Positions 50,107 through 61,150 of a DNA stretch of 64,000 bases are shown piece after piece; position 1 is the first letter of the stretch, and every line of letters begins with the position of its first letter. The notes under the pieces are model-generated. The model did not search any database, was not told the origin of the DNA, and saw nothing but the letters and a program-made list of their open reading frames with translations. The position numbers were made by a program, and so were the translations under genes. The stretch comes from Taeniopygia guttata (lineage: Eukaryota; Chordata; Aves; Passeriformes; Estrildidae). The stretch is taken from the NCBI RefSeq assembly GCF_048771995.1, contig NC_133063.1:62748810-62812809 (forward strand). The letters run 5' to 3'.

Positions 50107-53100
50107 GATCAAATTAATTGAATCCTTCCTTATATCCATCAAAGATGTGAATGGAAACTGCATTAATCAACCCTTTCTCTTAGTCTTCTGTGGCTACTGG
50201 GAGAATTATCACCTGGATGTCAGTGTCCTTACTAAATACTTAATGAGAAATTCTAAAATCAAAGAAACTTGAAAAGTTAAAATGTCTTCAGCAGCACAAA
50301 GATCAATTTTGTAAGTTCTCTCTTCTATGTACCCTTTTTAATTTTGATGAAGTCATTGAACACACTTTTCATCCTTTGAGAGACCAGAGTTTATTTCTGT
50401 ACTGTTTGTGAATCTTTCTCCCCTAATAAGCCAATTCATGCCCAATTCTAATTCCTTTGACATGTCATCTCTAAGTATTATTCCTAAATGACTTTCCAAA
50501 ATTTTGAGATTGAAGTATTGCATTTCATGAAGCATTGTCAATCTTTGGAACTTTCTATAAAGATGTTCAACATTCTTGCCTTAGATTCTCAGTGTAGTTT
50601 TTTCGCATTTCAAATCTGATGGTTTTCTTGTGACGGCATTGTTGGAAAAAAAAATGTAAGGAAAGAAAAAGAGATCCTTAAAGGATCCATTTAAAGAAAA
50701 TTCTCTTTACTGACCTTGTAGTATTTTTGATAACACTGATAAAAAACATATCATATAGGCAATTAGGATGCTGTCACCTGTATGATGGCCTTGATTTATT
50801 TCAGCCTGTGCTGGTACAGCTTTCTTGACTTTAACATTTCCTTCTTAAGTTATGCAAAAGTGCCAGAGATTTTGTTTTTCTTAAATTAATTGTGCAACAG
50901 TAAATGATGCTATAGTGCTCTGAATTAAAAAGGCACACAATAATCCCAAGGCAGGGATTGTTGACATTACAATGAAAAAGATCAGAGTGTTGTTCCAAAG
51001 AGGTAATTTCCCTCAGAAGAACAGAGTGAGATCTTGGTAGAGTCTTGCAGCTACCATCTTTGCAAAAATGTTACCATAAGATATGCCCTTAACAGCCAGT
51101 AGTGACAAATGCCTTTCTGCCTTCTCCTGCCATGAATTTTAAAAAATGCCCACTTACTACTTTTGAGAGTTCCAGAAAACTGCTGGGACACTCAAGATAC
51201 CTCTGACGACAACATATCAGTGCCATTAGTGTGGTGTCACTCTTTTTCATGGCCATCTAAGCAGCGAGGCAATTTGAATTTTCAGGAAATTAGAGGAATG
51301 TGGTTGAATTTAACAGTTTTCTGATTTCTGCTTGGGAGAAATGTATGGTTTTGGTGTTTCTTAGGCACATTAGGAAAATTGAATCTATTGAGAGCAGACT
51401 TAACTTCCCCATAAAAAAAATTTCACCCTGAAAAGATTATATAGCTTCAGAGAAAAAATGGCATAAAATCATACAATATCACAATAAATAGGAAATTTCA
51501 TATTCCAGGAGAACTTAAGAGAAATTCATTGTCAAACTCAGACTATTCTGAGTTTGGGCTTACAATAAAGAATTAAGATTCTGGGATTACAATATGAAAT
51601 TAAGAAAACTCAGAGCAGTAAATAAATAGAGCAGTAACTTTTAAAAGTACTGTGCAAGTAAGGAAGAAATGGAGGGGACAATAAGAGCATTGTATTCATG
51701 CTAAAGGTATTATGAATCTATTAAAACTTCCCGTTTTTTTCTTGACCTTCATTCATATTCCTGCATATTCAATGAGTTTTCTGTAACTGGTAATTGGTGT
51801 AACTTAACTTTGGAGATATATCATATTCATCCTTTTATGTTTTTTTTCTTTATCATAAATACTTGAGGAAGCAATAAGTTGATTCTCTTTCTAGGTCTGA
51901 TGCCAACAGTCCCATTCAACTTAAAAATTTGTGTAACAGTAATAATCAGCAAGCAATGTTGCAAATTACATTGCATTTTTTAATGTGTATACCAGGAAAG
52001 CTTTCAATGGTCAATCAGTAATAATCAGTTTATAAAGATGCAAGCACCTACCAGTTGCAACCATATATTTTATTAAACATATGAATTATCACAGTAATTT
52101 GCATGTTTACTAATCTGTTATGGTACAAATTCATACCAACCACAGTCAAAAGACCACACATGGATTAAAAATACCCTCATTTCAAGACTTAGGAGAGGAT
52201 AAATCCAAATCACACATTCCACATAAAACAACAGGTTCATAAAACACAAATGGCTACTACAATTACAATAAAAAGTTTCTCACATATTTTTTCAGCAAAC
52301 TATCATTTTCCAGTAGCAGTTCTATGGTGTAAGCAATACATGAAAATACATTTTTCCTTCTTTCTCTATGCACTTCTACCCATAATTAATAATTGATTGA
52401 ACTTCAAATTATTTCAATCATCCTCAAAGGAAAACATGACCCACTGGGAGTTTGTTGTACAGTAAAATTAAAATTCTATTTTTTGGTAAATTGAAGACTG
52501 ATAATAAAAAATAACATCCCTTATTTGTGGAAGATCTCTTTGCCTCATTATGTACTCACTGGTGTTCTACTGAAAACCTCAATTTTGACAGTAAGGGGCA
52601 TGAGCAGTTGATGAGGAATATCGATTTGTTTTCACTTTTCCAAATGACTGCTTTAATATAACCCTGGCATAAAATTTGGGGCATTATCAGTCATCATTGT
52701 GCCATTCGTATCTATTATTCAATAATTATTTTAATAAGCAATACATAATAAAAGCAGGCCATGCAGTGTGAACTTACAGCTTTCTCCCATGTCTTTTCCC
52801 TTAAAACAGATTTTTGTATCTCATTGGAAATGACTACGTCTCCCAGTGTAGATTAAGCATCCATGTGAAGTCTAGAGAAATATTACTGTAGGATATTCTG
52901 GATGTCAAATGCAGTCAAACTTATCTTTTAGACTCTGTGAAACTCAGTACTAGAGCTATTTTACCATTGTCAGAACTTGTTTCTTTCCTTCTTCAAAAAG
53001 CTGCTTCTTTTCAGTGGTCCTGTAACTAAACAAGGAGATAGAGACAAAAATAATGCACTGACACTTCTGCTAATGCCTGCAACACTATGGATGCTTCAGA

Positions 53101-56100
53101 TATGCATGGCATAGACTCACCACTATTACGTTACCAGGATACAGATGTCTGAGTTGCTTCTCCATCTTAGAGAGCATTTAAATTTGTACCTATATGCAGC
53201 CTACTATGTCAATTATCCTGGCATAATATAAAAAAGGGGCTAAGTCTCTCATGCAGAAAATTTTTAGTTGTTTAAATTGATTTCACCAGAAAATAAACAA
53301 ATTATTCCAAACAATGCAACACTGTCCTTGAAATGACTAATTTGTACATTCCTGAACCATTTAAAATATTATTCATATAGAATATATAGCCTTTCATATA
53401 TTGTACACTGAAATAGCATTAAAGAATTGCTTTCATTCTAGACCCTTATCTACAAGTGAAAGTCACAAATCCTGATCCCCTCTCTACTGAAGAACAATTG
53501 TCACAGGTGACCCCAGATGTTCATCTATCCCAGTGTCCTGTCTCCAACAGTTAACAATTAATGAATGCTTTAGAAAGAGTAAGACAGGAAAAGTATGTCC
53601 CAATACTTTCTGAAATATATTATTAGCATAGCAAATCTGAGCAAGAGATAGTGAGGTTTTATGGATCAATTGTCAGTGATTTTACATTAATTTTCCACTT
53701 GTTCTTAAAATGCATGTAAAACTTTAACACTCTGAACATCCTGCAACAATTAATTCAATGTGTGCTGTGTGAAGTATCCCATCTTTCTGTTTGTTTTGAA
53801 TCCTTCTGAAGATTCAGAGTTCTGGTATTAAGAGAAAGAATGAGCAAGTATGCCTCTGCACCTTATCCAGGTCTCTGACAATTCTGTAAATTTGTATATA
53901 TATCCTTGCTTTCCATGCTGAAAAGTCTTTGACTATTGGATTGCTACATGTGCAGAAGATGTACCTTTGATCATTGCCTCTGATTCTTTCTATATCCTGA
54001 CAGTTTTAAGGTACCTCAGATATATTTCAGGTGTGAAGAACTCACAGGTGTCCCTGATGCATTCCAGTTTCCTTTAGATTTAAAGAAGGACATGGTATTT
54101 TCTGTTGTGGTCTCTGTTCTTTTGCCAATATTTTTTCTGTTTTCACAGCTAATGACTGATAAACCAACATTTTCTTAGTACTATCTATCATAGTTTCATA
54201 AAAATCCAAATTTTAGGACCTATTGTTATGTATATAAAACCAAAACTATTTTCCCCATGCATATGTCAATATGCAGTTTGTATATGTCAATAATTAATTT
54301 CACTTTCCATTTTATTATCTTGTAATCCAGTGCAGATGTCTTTCAGCAACTCCCAATTTCTTGGCCATTCTTTTTTGTTAGTCTAAATTACTTAATAATG
54401 GCAAGCATTTGTCACTTTCCTGACTGTAACTCACCTTTTGCATACCACAATTATGAATTCCTGGGACACCTGACACCTTTCCCTTTGGCACTCTGATTTG
54501 AAAATTTGCCATTTATTCCTATCCTTACTTCCCTCTTTCCGTCCATAATCTGTTTTCTCCAACAGCACTCGGACTCTGCCTTTGCAGAGACACACCAAGG
54601 CCCTGTGTCTCTTCTGACACTTCATGAGCGTTACATTTGTTGCTGCTGTATGACATAAGTTCCTCTATGTGCTGTTTTGCAGCTGCCCTTTTTTTTGATG
54701 CACAGATGTGAATCTGAATCCTTTTGAGTTGAAATAGTCTTGAGCTTGTTTCCTTCCAGAGTTTTGGGAAGAGTGCTCTAACTATCAGGCTTTTCTTCAT
54801 GGGCTATGCTAGTGATCACATTGTATAAGCAAAGAGGTAGGATCAGTGATTCTTTAAACAGTTACATATTTACATATGTCCAGAATAGAGGCCTGTAGGC
54901 TGTAATTTTTTCTCTTTATCATTAGATGTCTAAAATTAAACCTGGTTTGTCTAACTAAAGATGGCTAATCTAATAATATATTTGGCAAAACTCCTGAAAC
55001 TGAGGTGAAATTTTAGTTCTCAAATCTGAAATTATTACATATTTCCAGCACTTACAGGGAAGGCTCTATCTTAAATCAGACTTGAAGGATAATGATTTAA
55101 AATAAAGTCTTATAATAAAGAGAGAAATCTGTTACCACAAGCAGCAGCAGCAAAGTTCCAAGCAGATTTTCTGTATCAATTTTTGTTCAGAGAGACTTCA
55201 GAATTGGATCAATGAGTCCAGAATTTCAGTTATAACTCTGGTTGTCAAAGTGTAGTAGGTATCACTGAGATCAGAACATATCTACTGAAACACTGCTACA
55301 TGTTTAGACCATAAGCCACATTAATTTTAAGAGTCTTGCTGTATTTGCCTTTCTTGCTTGATTTGTATGACCTATGGACTTAAAGTACATAAAGCAACAC
55401 CTTGGTTGGGAATAGTTTCCCATGGATAGAAATAGCAATCATTATATTAGTTAGCCACAATAAACCAGAAGCATACTGAGGTACAATTAATGCCTTTTAC
55501 TAGGCCTCCATTCTTCTATTCGTAAGTTTACTTTTCTACCTCTGGCAGTCTGACAATATGAAGATTAAACTTGCTTGTCCTCCTGCATCTGTTTCTTCTG
55601 CTTACGAACACCCCACCTGCCCCCACTCAGTAAAGTGGGTGCCCTTCTGTGCCAAACATGTGCACTTTAATCTGAAGACAAACTGTTTCTGCATGAGGTG
55701 TGCTGGTATAGCAGACAGATAAAATCTAGGCAAAAAAGGCTGTCAAAGGCTCTATTTTATTTTTCAAGTGAAAAATCTTACCCTTCACCAGTTTATACTT
55801 GCTTTTCAGCTTGGAAGAAAGGATAGTGTTTTATTTCTCTACTTTTTGTACTATCATCTGATTCTAAGCAGCATTGGAATTGAGTTTATTTATGCATTGG
55901 GATTATTGGTTGTTGGTACAAATTTATGTAACTTTGCAAAGGCTACATTTAGAGATGAAGTACTTAAAAATAAGGAATACCAGATGTCTAAATGAGTTAG
56001 AAAATATTATTTGAATAGTTAATTTTCCCTCCCCCTCTGATAATCTGGAATTAGCAGATTCTAACCCTCTAAATTTTTCACTGTACAAGCTACAGAAAAT

Positions 56101-56129
56101 ATCCCCATCTTTAGTTCATACAAAGTGTA
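50107..56129. other. intergenic, no gene seen
   Basis: AT-rich, CpG-poor sequence on the 3' side of FOXB2. No exon, RNA gene or repeat with recognisable ends was found on either strand. Confidence 0.65.
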
Positions 56130-56515
56130 GGCCACTGCACTGGGAGTCACACTAAGCCGATTGGGTGAGTGGCCCTTGGCCAAAACTCCCTGCTCTCTAA
56201 AGCCCCTGTGGTGGGCAAAACCTGCTTTACACAGCACCATGTGCGCAGATTGCTCTGCACCCCGCAATTCTCTGGGTACCCCACAAATCCCCGTGTACAC
56301 CACTGTCCCGGCGTGTCCCACTGGTGATGGGTGAGGGCCTGGCCCTCAGGCCTGTCTCACCTCCGATCAGAGATTTCCCCCCATCATGATAGCCCCCTGC
56401 GCCGAGCGCCCTGCCTCTGTTTTCGATGCACCTGCCCCGACTGCCCGGGTGCAAAAAGCAGCGGGAGCCTCCTGCTTACACCTCGCCGCGGCACCCAGAC
56501 AGGCCTCCTCACATT
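56130..56515. other. isolated GC- and CpG-rich segment of unknown origin
   Basis: A block of about 0.4 kb with clearly higher G+C and CpG content than its flanks, about 2.8 kb beyond the 3' end of the FOXB2 coding region. It is followed by 'gaataaaag', so a decayed LTR is possible, but I found no target duplication. Open frames here (56061-56321, 56331-56588) show no known domains. It could instead be a small regulatory CpG island. Confidence 0.4.
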
Positions 56516-56900
56516 GAATAAAAGTTTTCCCACAATGAAATTTAGAAGGTTATTCAGAATCTTAAAACTGACGAGAATTGTTGAATAATTCCCAGGAGGA
56601 TTACCTCTCCCCCCGTTCCAAATTCTCCATCCCTCTAACACCTTTGTCTGACGTAAAGGGGTAAACTCTTAAGGTTCCTTAAGATGTATTTTGGAGTCTT
56701 ACACAGTAGTTATATCAAGAGTAGTGGAATATATTTAAATACATATAGAACTAATATACAACTAGTGCTATTCATTATTTATTTGGCAGACTGCTTTTTT
56801 TTTGTAAGCAACCTGGTTTTAGCAGTGGGAATATCTAATTGGATTTCTGCCTAAGATGGAAAACAGCAGAGTAAAGAAAATGTGAAGCACTTTTTTCTCT

Positions 56901-57375
56901 CCTTTCCTTTCCTTTCCTTTCCTTTCCTTTCCTTTCCTTTCCTTTCCTTTCCTTTCCTTTCCTTTCCTTTCCTTTCCTTTCCTTTCCTTTCCTTTCCTTT
57001 CCTTTCCTTTCCTTTCCTTTCCTTTCCTTTCCTTTCCTTTCCTTTCCTTTCCTTTCCTTTCCTTTCCTTTCCTTTCCTTTCCTTTCCTTTCCTTTCCTTT
57101 CCTTTCCTTTCCTTTCCTTTCCTTTCCTTTCCTTTCCTTTCCTTTCCTTTCCTTTCCTTTCCTTTCCTTTCCTTTCCTTTCCTTTCCTTTCCTTTCCTTT
57201 CCTTTCCTTTCCTTTCCTTTCCTTTCCTTTCCTTTCCTTTCCTTTCCTTTCCTTTCCTTTCCTTTCCTTTCCTTTCCTTTCCTTTCCTTTCCTTTCCTTT
57301 CCTTTCCTTTCCTTTCCTTTCCTTTCCCTTCCTTTCCCTTCCTTTCCCTTCCTTTCATTTCCTTTCATTTCCTTT
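56901..57375. repeat. (CCTTT)n pentanucleotide microsatellite, about 95 units
   Basis: Starting at 56901 there are 85 uninterrupted CCTTT units up to 57325, then about ten variant units (CCCTT, CATTT) up to 57375. The minus strand is pure purine (AAAGG). The three long open frames across it are artefacts. It lies roughly 2 kb past the FOXB2 stop codon. Confidence 0.98.
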
Positions 57376-59340
57376 TTTCTTTTCTTTGTCTTTTTTGTTT
57401 GTTTGTTTTTTAATTAAATTTCTTTGGTCTCAATTTATCTCATTACAATACTTTAGCCGCAATTCCTCTTCCAGACCGATTCACAAACCATGATACCAAT
57501 GTGCGTTTCATTAACATAACATCATCAGTAGTAATTTTTAGGCGCTAGGAATTCTATAATTTTTGAAATTAAGGTGCAAACACGCCTAGAACACAGGGAA
57601 AAACTGGAAATTCAAAACAGTTCCAGAGAAATTTCAAGTGGTCGAACAGACCGCACAAGTGTTTGGGGGGAAAATTTTGGACAGACGGTGCTGAGGGCCA
57701 AACAGGTTTGCTTTTCGTAGCAAATTTCTCTGGCACCAAGAAGGGTCAGCCTGTCACAGGACCGGCTGTCCCCCAGGAGCGGGGACTGCGACCTCGCGTC
57801 TCGGGCCACTGTAGTTGCGCCGGCATGAGGGGATAAAACCGAGGAAGCAGGTGCGATCCAGCACAAGTTGAAACTGGCAGAACTACTACTGTCTTCAGTG
57901 GAATCGAGTTCTGAGCCGGTTCCCTCTTCTCACACCCGACCGCCGGCTCTTCTCCCGTGAGCTGCGGGCAGAGACCGCCGTGCCTCTATAGCAGGCAATT
58001 TACCTATAAGAGACTTCTTTCCTTTTCTTCCCCTTATCGTGCCGCCAAGAAAACTTCTGGATACTTTAATCAGTTTGGGGAGAGGGAGCGAAGACTTACG
58101 CTACAAGCGCACGTTTCTTAACCAGTGTGAAAGGCGAGTATTTTAAATAGCAGCACCAGCAGAAGCAAATGGATGGATCTGCTTTAATGAGCATTGGTGT
58201 ACAGCAGGGCAGACAGGGTACGGCAGTAATCACTCACAAACCGGTCGGGAATCATCAGCCCAGCACGTCGCTCTCTGACTTCTGATCTCTGACTTCTGAT
58301 ACCTCTGCAAGACTTCTCGTCTATTGGAAGGTTGTTTTCAGAAAAGTGCTTTTCCCGAATAACTTTTAAACCATTTTCCTGTTTTCTTCCCCCACTTTCC
58401 CCTACCACTTTCACCCTCCACCCTCCCCCTTCCCCCGCAGGTTTTTGCGTGAAGAAACGCCAAGCAACACGTACAAAGTAGTGGTGTCTGTGAGCAGTGA
58501 AAGGTGATGTGAAAAGCACAATCTACGAATCGCCAGGCTGTTTTTATTTTAATGATAAACTAGGGATTCAGACACTCACACAGAGTCTGAGAGGCCAGGT
58601 CACGCTTCAGTCCCTTCTAAGGTACTATAGGATGGATTATAAAAGGGTGAAGGGGAAGCGCAAGCGATCGTTAGTTAAAGGAACCCTTCCCCGTCAGCGC
58701 CGTTGTCACTTAAATTCCCACTACTTAATCGAAATATTTAACGTTTACTCTTTAAGCAGCAAGCATTACCTGTCATGGGGCCCCGGAGCTCTCCGGAGTC
58801 TAAGGTAAACACTTTGTCCACACCTTTCACAGCAAGATTTACAGGATGGTGGAGCAGCGGTTTCCTGTCTCTTGTGGAAGAGGGAGAAGCAGACTTCAGC
58901 AGTGGTTTTATCCTTTTGCCCTCCCTATTCGCCCGCTGACTGCAGCACCTCTCCTTCTCGGAGCTCGGGTTTCGTGGGGCCTCCGGGGTGACTGCCCCGA
59001 GATAGGGGCTCGGTGGGGAGCGCAAGCTGCATGGCCGACCTGTGCCTCAGGCTGGCGGGGTAGCGGGGAGAACTTCGCTCTCGGCCCTTTTCTCCGAGCC
59101 AGCCCCTTCAGCCCCGGCTGTGATTTTTCACATCGCCTCTCCGCCACTAATGACATTAATCGATAGAAGATCTTACCTGCGACCTGGCTCTCAAATAATC
59201 TGATAGTACACGATATAAACACAGACACCAGCAGGGGTATAGTCATGAGATCGATCGGGTTTCTGCAAGCATGCCCTAGATCCCCCCCTTCCACTCCCCC
59301 GGGAGCCTGGGGGCTTCTTTCCCCCCCGAGCCCCTGCTCT
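57376..59340 (-). other. FOXB2 3' side: probable 3' UTR and CpG-containing flank
   Basis: No separate gene was recognised. CpG dinucleotides are frequent here compared with 37-56 kb. Part of it should be the FOXB2 3' UTR, since a single-exon gene has no other place for it. The open frames at 58184-58519, 58738-59025 and 58908-59294 have no recognisable similarity and are treated as chance. Confidence 0.55.
58543..58548 (-). terminator. candidate FOXB2 poly-A signal (AATAAA)
   Basis: The first AATAAA I found downstream of the FOXB2 stop codon on the minus strand, about 0.8 kb from it, with a T/G-rich patch (TTGTGCTTTTC) some 25-40 bases further on. Position fits; use is not proven. Confidence 0.4.
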
Positions 59341-61150
59341 TTAGGAGTGCACCAGGACGGAATGGAGGGAGCTCTTGCCCTCGGGGTTGTTGCTCGCAGT
59401 CTGTTCCAGCAGCGATGCAGCAGCCGGGGAAGCGGCGGGGCAGATCTGCGAGGCGGCGACCGTCAGAGCAGGGATGGCCGAAGCAGCAGGCAACGCCGGC
59501 GCCGGCTTGATGGGTACCGGGACGGCGGGCATGGTCTGTGCCGGCGGGTGGCAGAGCGCCTTCACAGGCATGCCGAAGGGTGCGTAGTCGGGAGACACGG
59601 GCACGCCGGCCACGGAGTCCATCACCCCCACGTGAGGCCACACGGAGCTCACCATGCTGCTGAGCTGGCTGGGCACCGGGTAGCCCAGGTGGTGCATGAC
59701 CGAGGCCAGGGGAAGCCCGCCGGTCTGAAGCACGCCCTTGTAATCTCTGCCGATGATGTTCTCGATGGCGAAGGGATGCTTGAAACCCGAGGGCTGGCTG
59801 CTCCCATAGGGCGAGAACTGCGGCAACCTTCCCACCGCGGCGGCGGCCGCGGCCGCAGCCACGGCCGCGTCGGAGCCCGCCAGCCCAGACACCTTGCCCG
59901 GGGGGGGCGGCGGTGGCGGGTGCGGATGGAAGTAGTGCACCATGTGCGGGGTAGGCGCCGGGGACTTGCCGGGACCGCCGCCGCCCGCCCCGCCGCCGCC
60001 GCCGCCGGGCAGGTGGTGTTCAGGGCGCAGCACCTTGAAGCGCTTGCGGCGACGGAGAAAGCTGCCGTTCTCAAACATGTCCCCGCAGTCCGGGTGCAAT
60101 GCCCAGAAGCTGCCTTTACCCGGCTGGTCGGGTCGCCTCGGGATCTTGATGAAGCAGTCATTGAAAGAGAGGTTGTGGCGGAGGGAGTTCTGCCAACGCT
60201 GGGTGTGCTCCCGGTAGTAAGGGAACCGCTCCATAATGAACTTGTAGATGTCGCTCAGGGGCAGCATCTTCTCGGCCGAGTGCTGGATGGCCATAGCCGT
60301 CAGGGAGATGTAAGAGTAGGGGGGCTTCTGGTCGCTGTACGAACTCTTTCCCGGCCTGGGCATCGCCTCCCCACCACAGCACTCCCGCGGCCGCACGATC
60401 CCGCCGCTCCGGGCTAGTCACCGCTCAGCGCCGTGCACAGCGGGCTTGGGATCCGGGGACTTCACTGCCCTGCCCCACCGCCGCCTCTACATCCTGGGCG
60501 CCACCTGCCCAGGCCACACGCGACAGCGACCTCCCGGCGACCGGCCAGCGAGCTCCGTGCACGGCTTCCTACAGCAGCCTCTCCCCGCGGGACGCACTTG
60601 CCTAGCTGCCCCTCAGCTTGCGGGAGAGACAGCTGCCGCCCAGGCCGCGGGGGCTCGGGGGCTACGTGCCAGAAGGAGGTCCTGGCCCCCGCTGGCTGGC
60701 GTCCCTTTCTCTCCTGGAGGCTGCTGAATTTCCCGGGCTTCCCCCCTGCCGCCTGGCACACTCAGCTAGAGTTGATGCTCCTCAGGCGCCAAGGGCTCGA
60801 GAGCAAGAAATTACCTCGGACGTCTGCAGAGACGGGAAAGAAGGAAGTAAAAACATCCCTCTCACCGCTCAGTCTGGTGTCCCCTTAAAAGTTTGCGGCA
60901 GAGGCGAGTGCCGGTAGTTGGCGGGGAGAGGAGGCGAGAGGGGCGCGACCGCCGTGGCTGCTGGTGGGGCTTGTGCGCTCCGGCGCGGTTTTGTAATGGT
61001 GCCCGAGTCGCGAGACCCCCGCAGTTCTGCTCTCTTGCTATCACATGACAGCCGCTTGGGGACTTAGCGTCTCATGGAGAAGGAGCGAGAAACGGCTCCC
61101 GACTCGCCTCTCACTCACATCTCCTTATCACGGTGAGGTGGAGCCAGGGG
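58850..61150. promoter_or_regulatory. CpG island over FOXB2 and its 5' flank
   Basis: High G+C and abundant CpG cover the whole coding exon and about 0.8 kb upstream. Such an island is usual for single-exon forkhead genes. A TATA-like CTTTTAAG lies on the minus strand near 60884-60891, about 0.5 kb before the start codon, but I cannot say whether it is used. Long open frames on the plus strand (59245-60417) are antisense shadows of FOXB2. Confidence 0.8.
59341..60363 (-). CDS. FOXB2: FOXB2, forkhead transcription factor (complete, single exon)
   Basis: FOXB2 is a nuclear DNA-binding regulator of the forkhead (winged-helix) class, expressed mainly in developing nervous tissue. The 340-residue product starts [20 protein letters not shown]. 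The forkhead domain spans about residues 13-110; its recognition helix reads [15 protein letters not shown] (57-71), with the invariant N59, R62 and H63, and a basic wing end RRRKRFK (104-110) follows. Then come a glycine-rich run (120-130), a proline run (149-155), an alanine run (169-176), an EH1-like FAIENIIG (198-205, a probable Groucho/TLE contact) and the FOXB C-terminus [12 protein letters not shown]2 rather than FOXB1 is indicated by [29 protein letters not shown] and [13 protein letters not shown] chose the ATG at 60363 because FOXB proteins begin MPRPG; an in-frame ATG at 60396 would add 11 residues. The protein is shorter than the mammalian one (about 430) because the His-rich linker is missing. 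Confidence 0.97.
   Translation of the reverse strand: MPRPGKSSYSDQKPPYSYISLTAMAIQHSAEKMLPLSDIYKFIMERFPYYREHTQRWQNSLRHNLSFNDCFIKIPRRPDQPGKGSFWALHPDCGDMFENGSFLRRRKRFKVLRPEHHLPGGGGGGAGGGGPGKSPAPTPHMVHYFHPHPPPPPPPGKVSGLAGSDAAVAAAAAAAAVGRLPQFSPYGSSQPSGFKHPFAIENIIGRDYKGVLQTGGLPLASVMHHLGYPVPSQLSSMVSSVWPHVGVMDSVAGVPVSPDYAPFGMPVKALCHPPAQTMPAVPVPIKPAPALPAASAIPALTVAASQICPAASPAAASLLEQTASNNPEGKSSLHSVLVHS

Noticed and set aside
49777..50163. 128-residue minus-strand open frame
   Set aside because: It lies inside the 507-bp solo LTR and its flank.
56819..57493. Three long open frames across the CCTTT array
   Set aside because: They are translations of a stop-free microsatellite.
60364..60396. Upstream in-frame ATG extending FOXB2 by 11 residues
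   Set aside because: FOXB proteins begin MPRPG; the extra residues match nothing known and the downstream ATG is the conserved start.
59245..60417. 390-residue plus-strand open frame opposite FOXB2
   Set aside because: It is antisense to a complete, conserved forkhead gene, and the product is low-complexity with no known domain.
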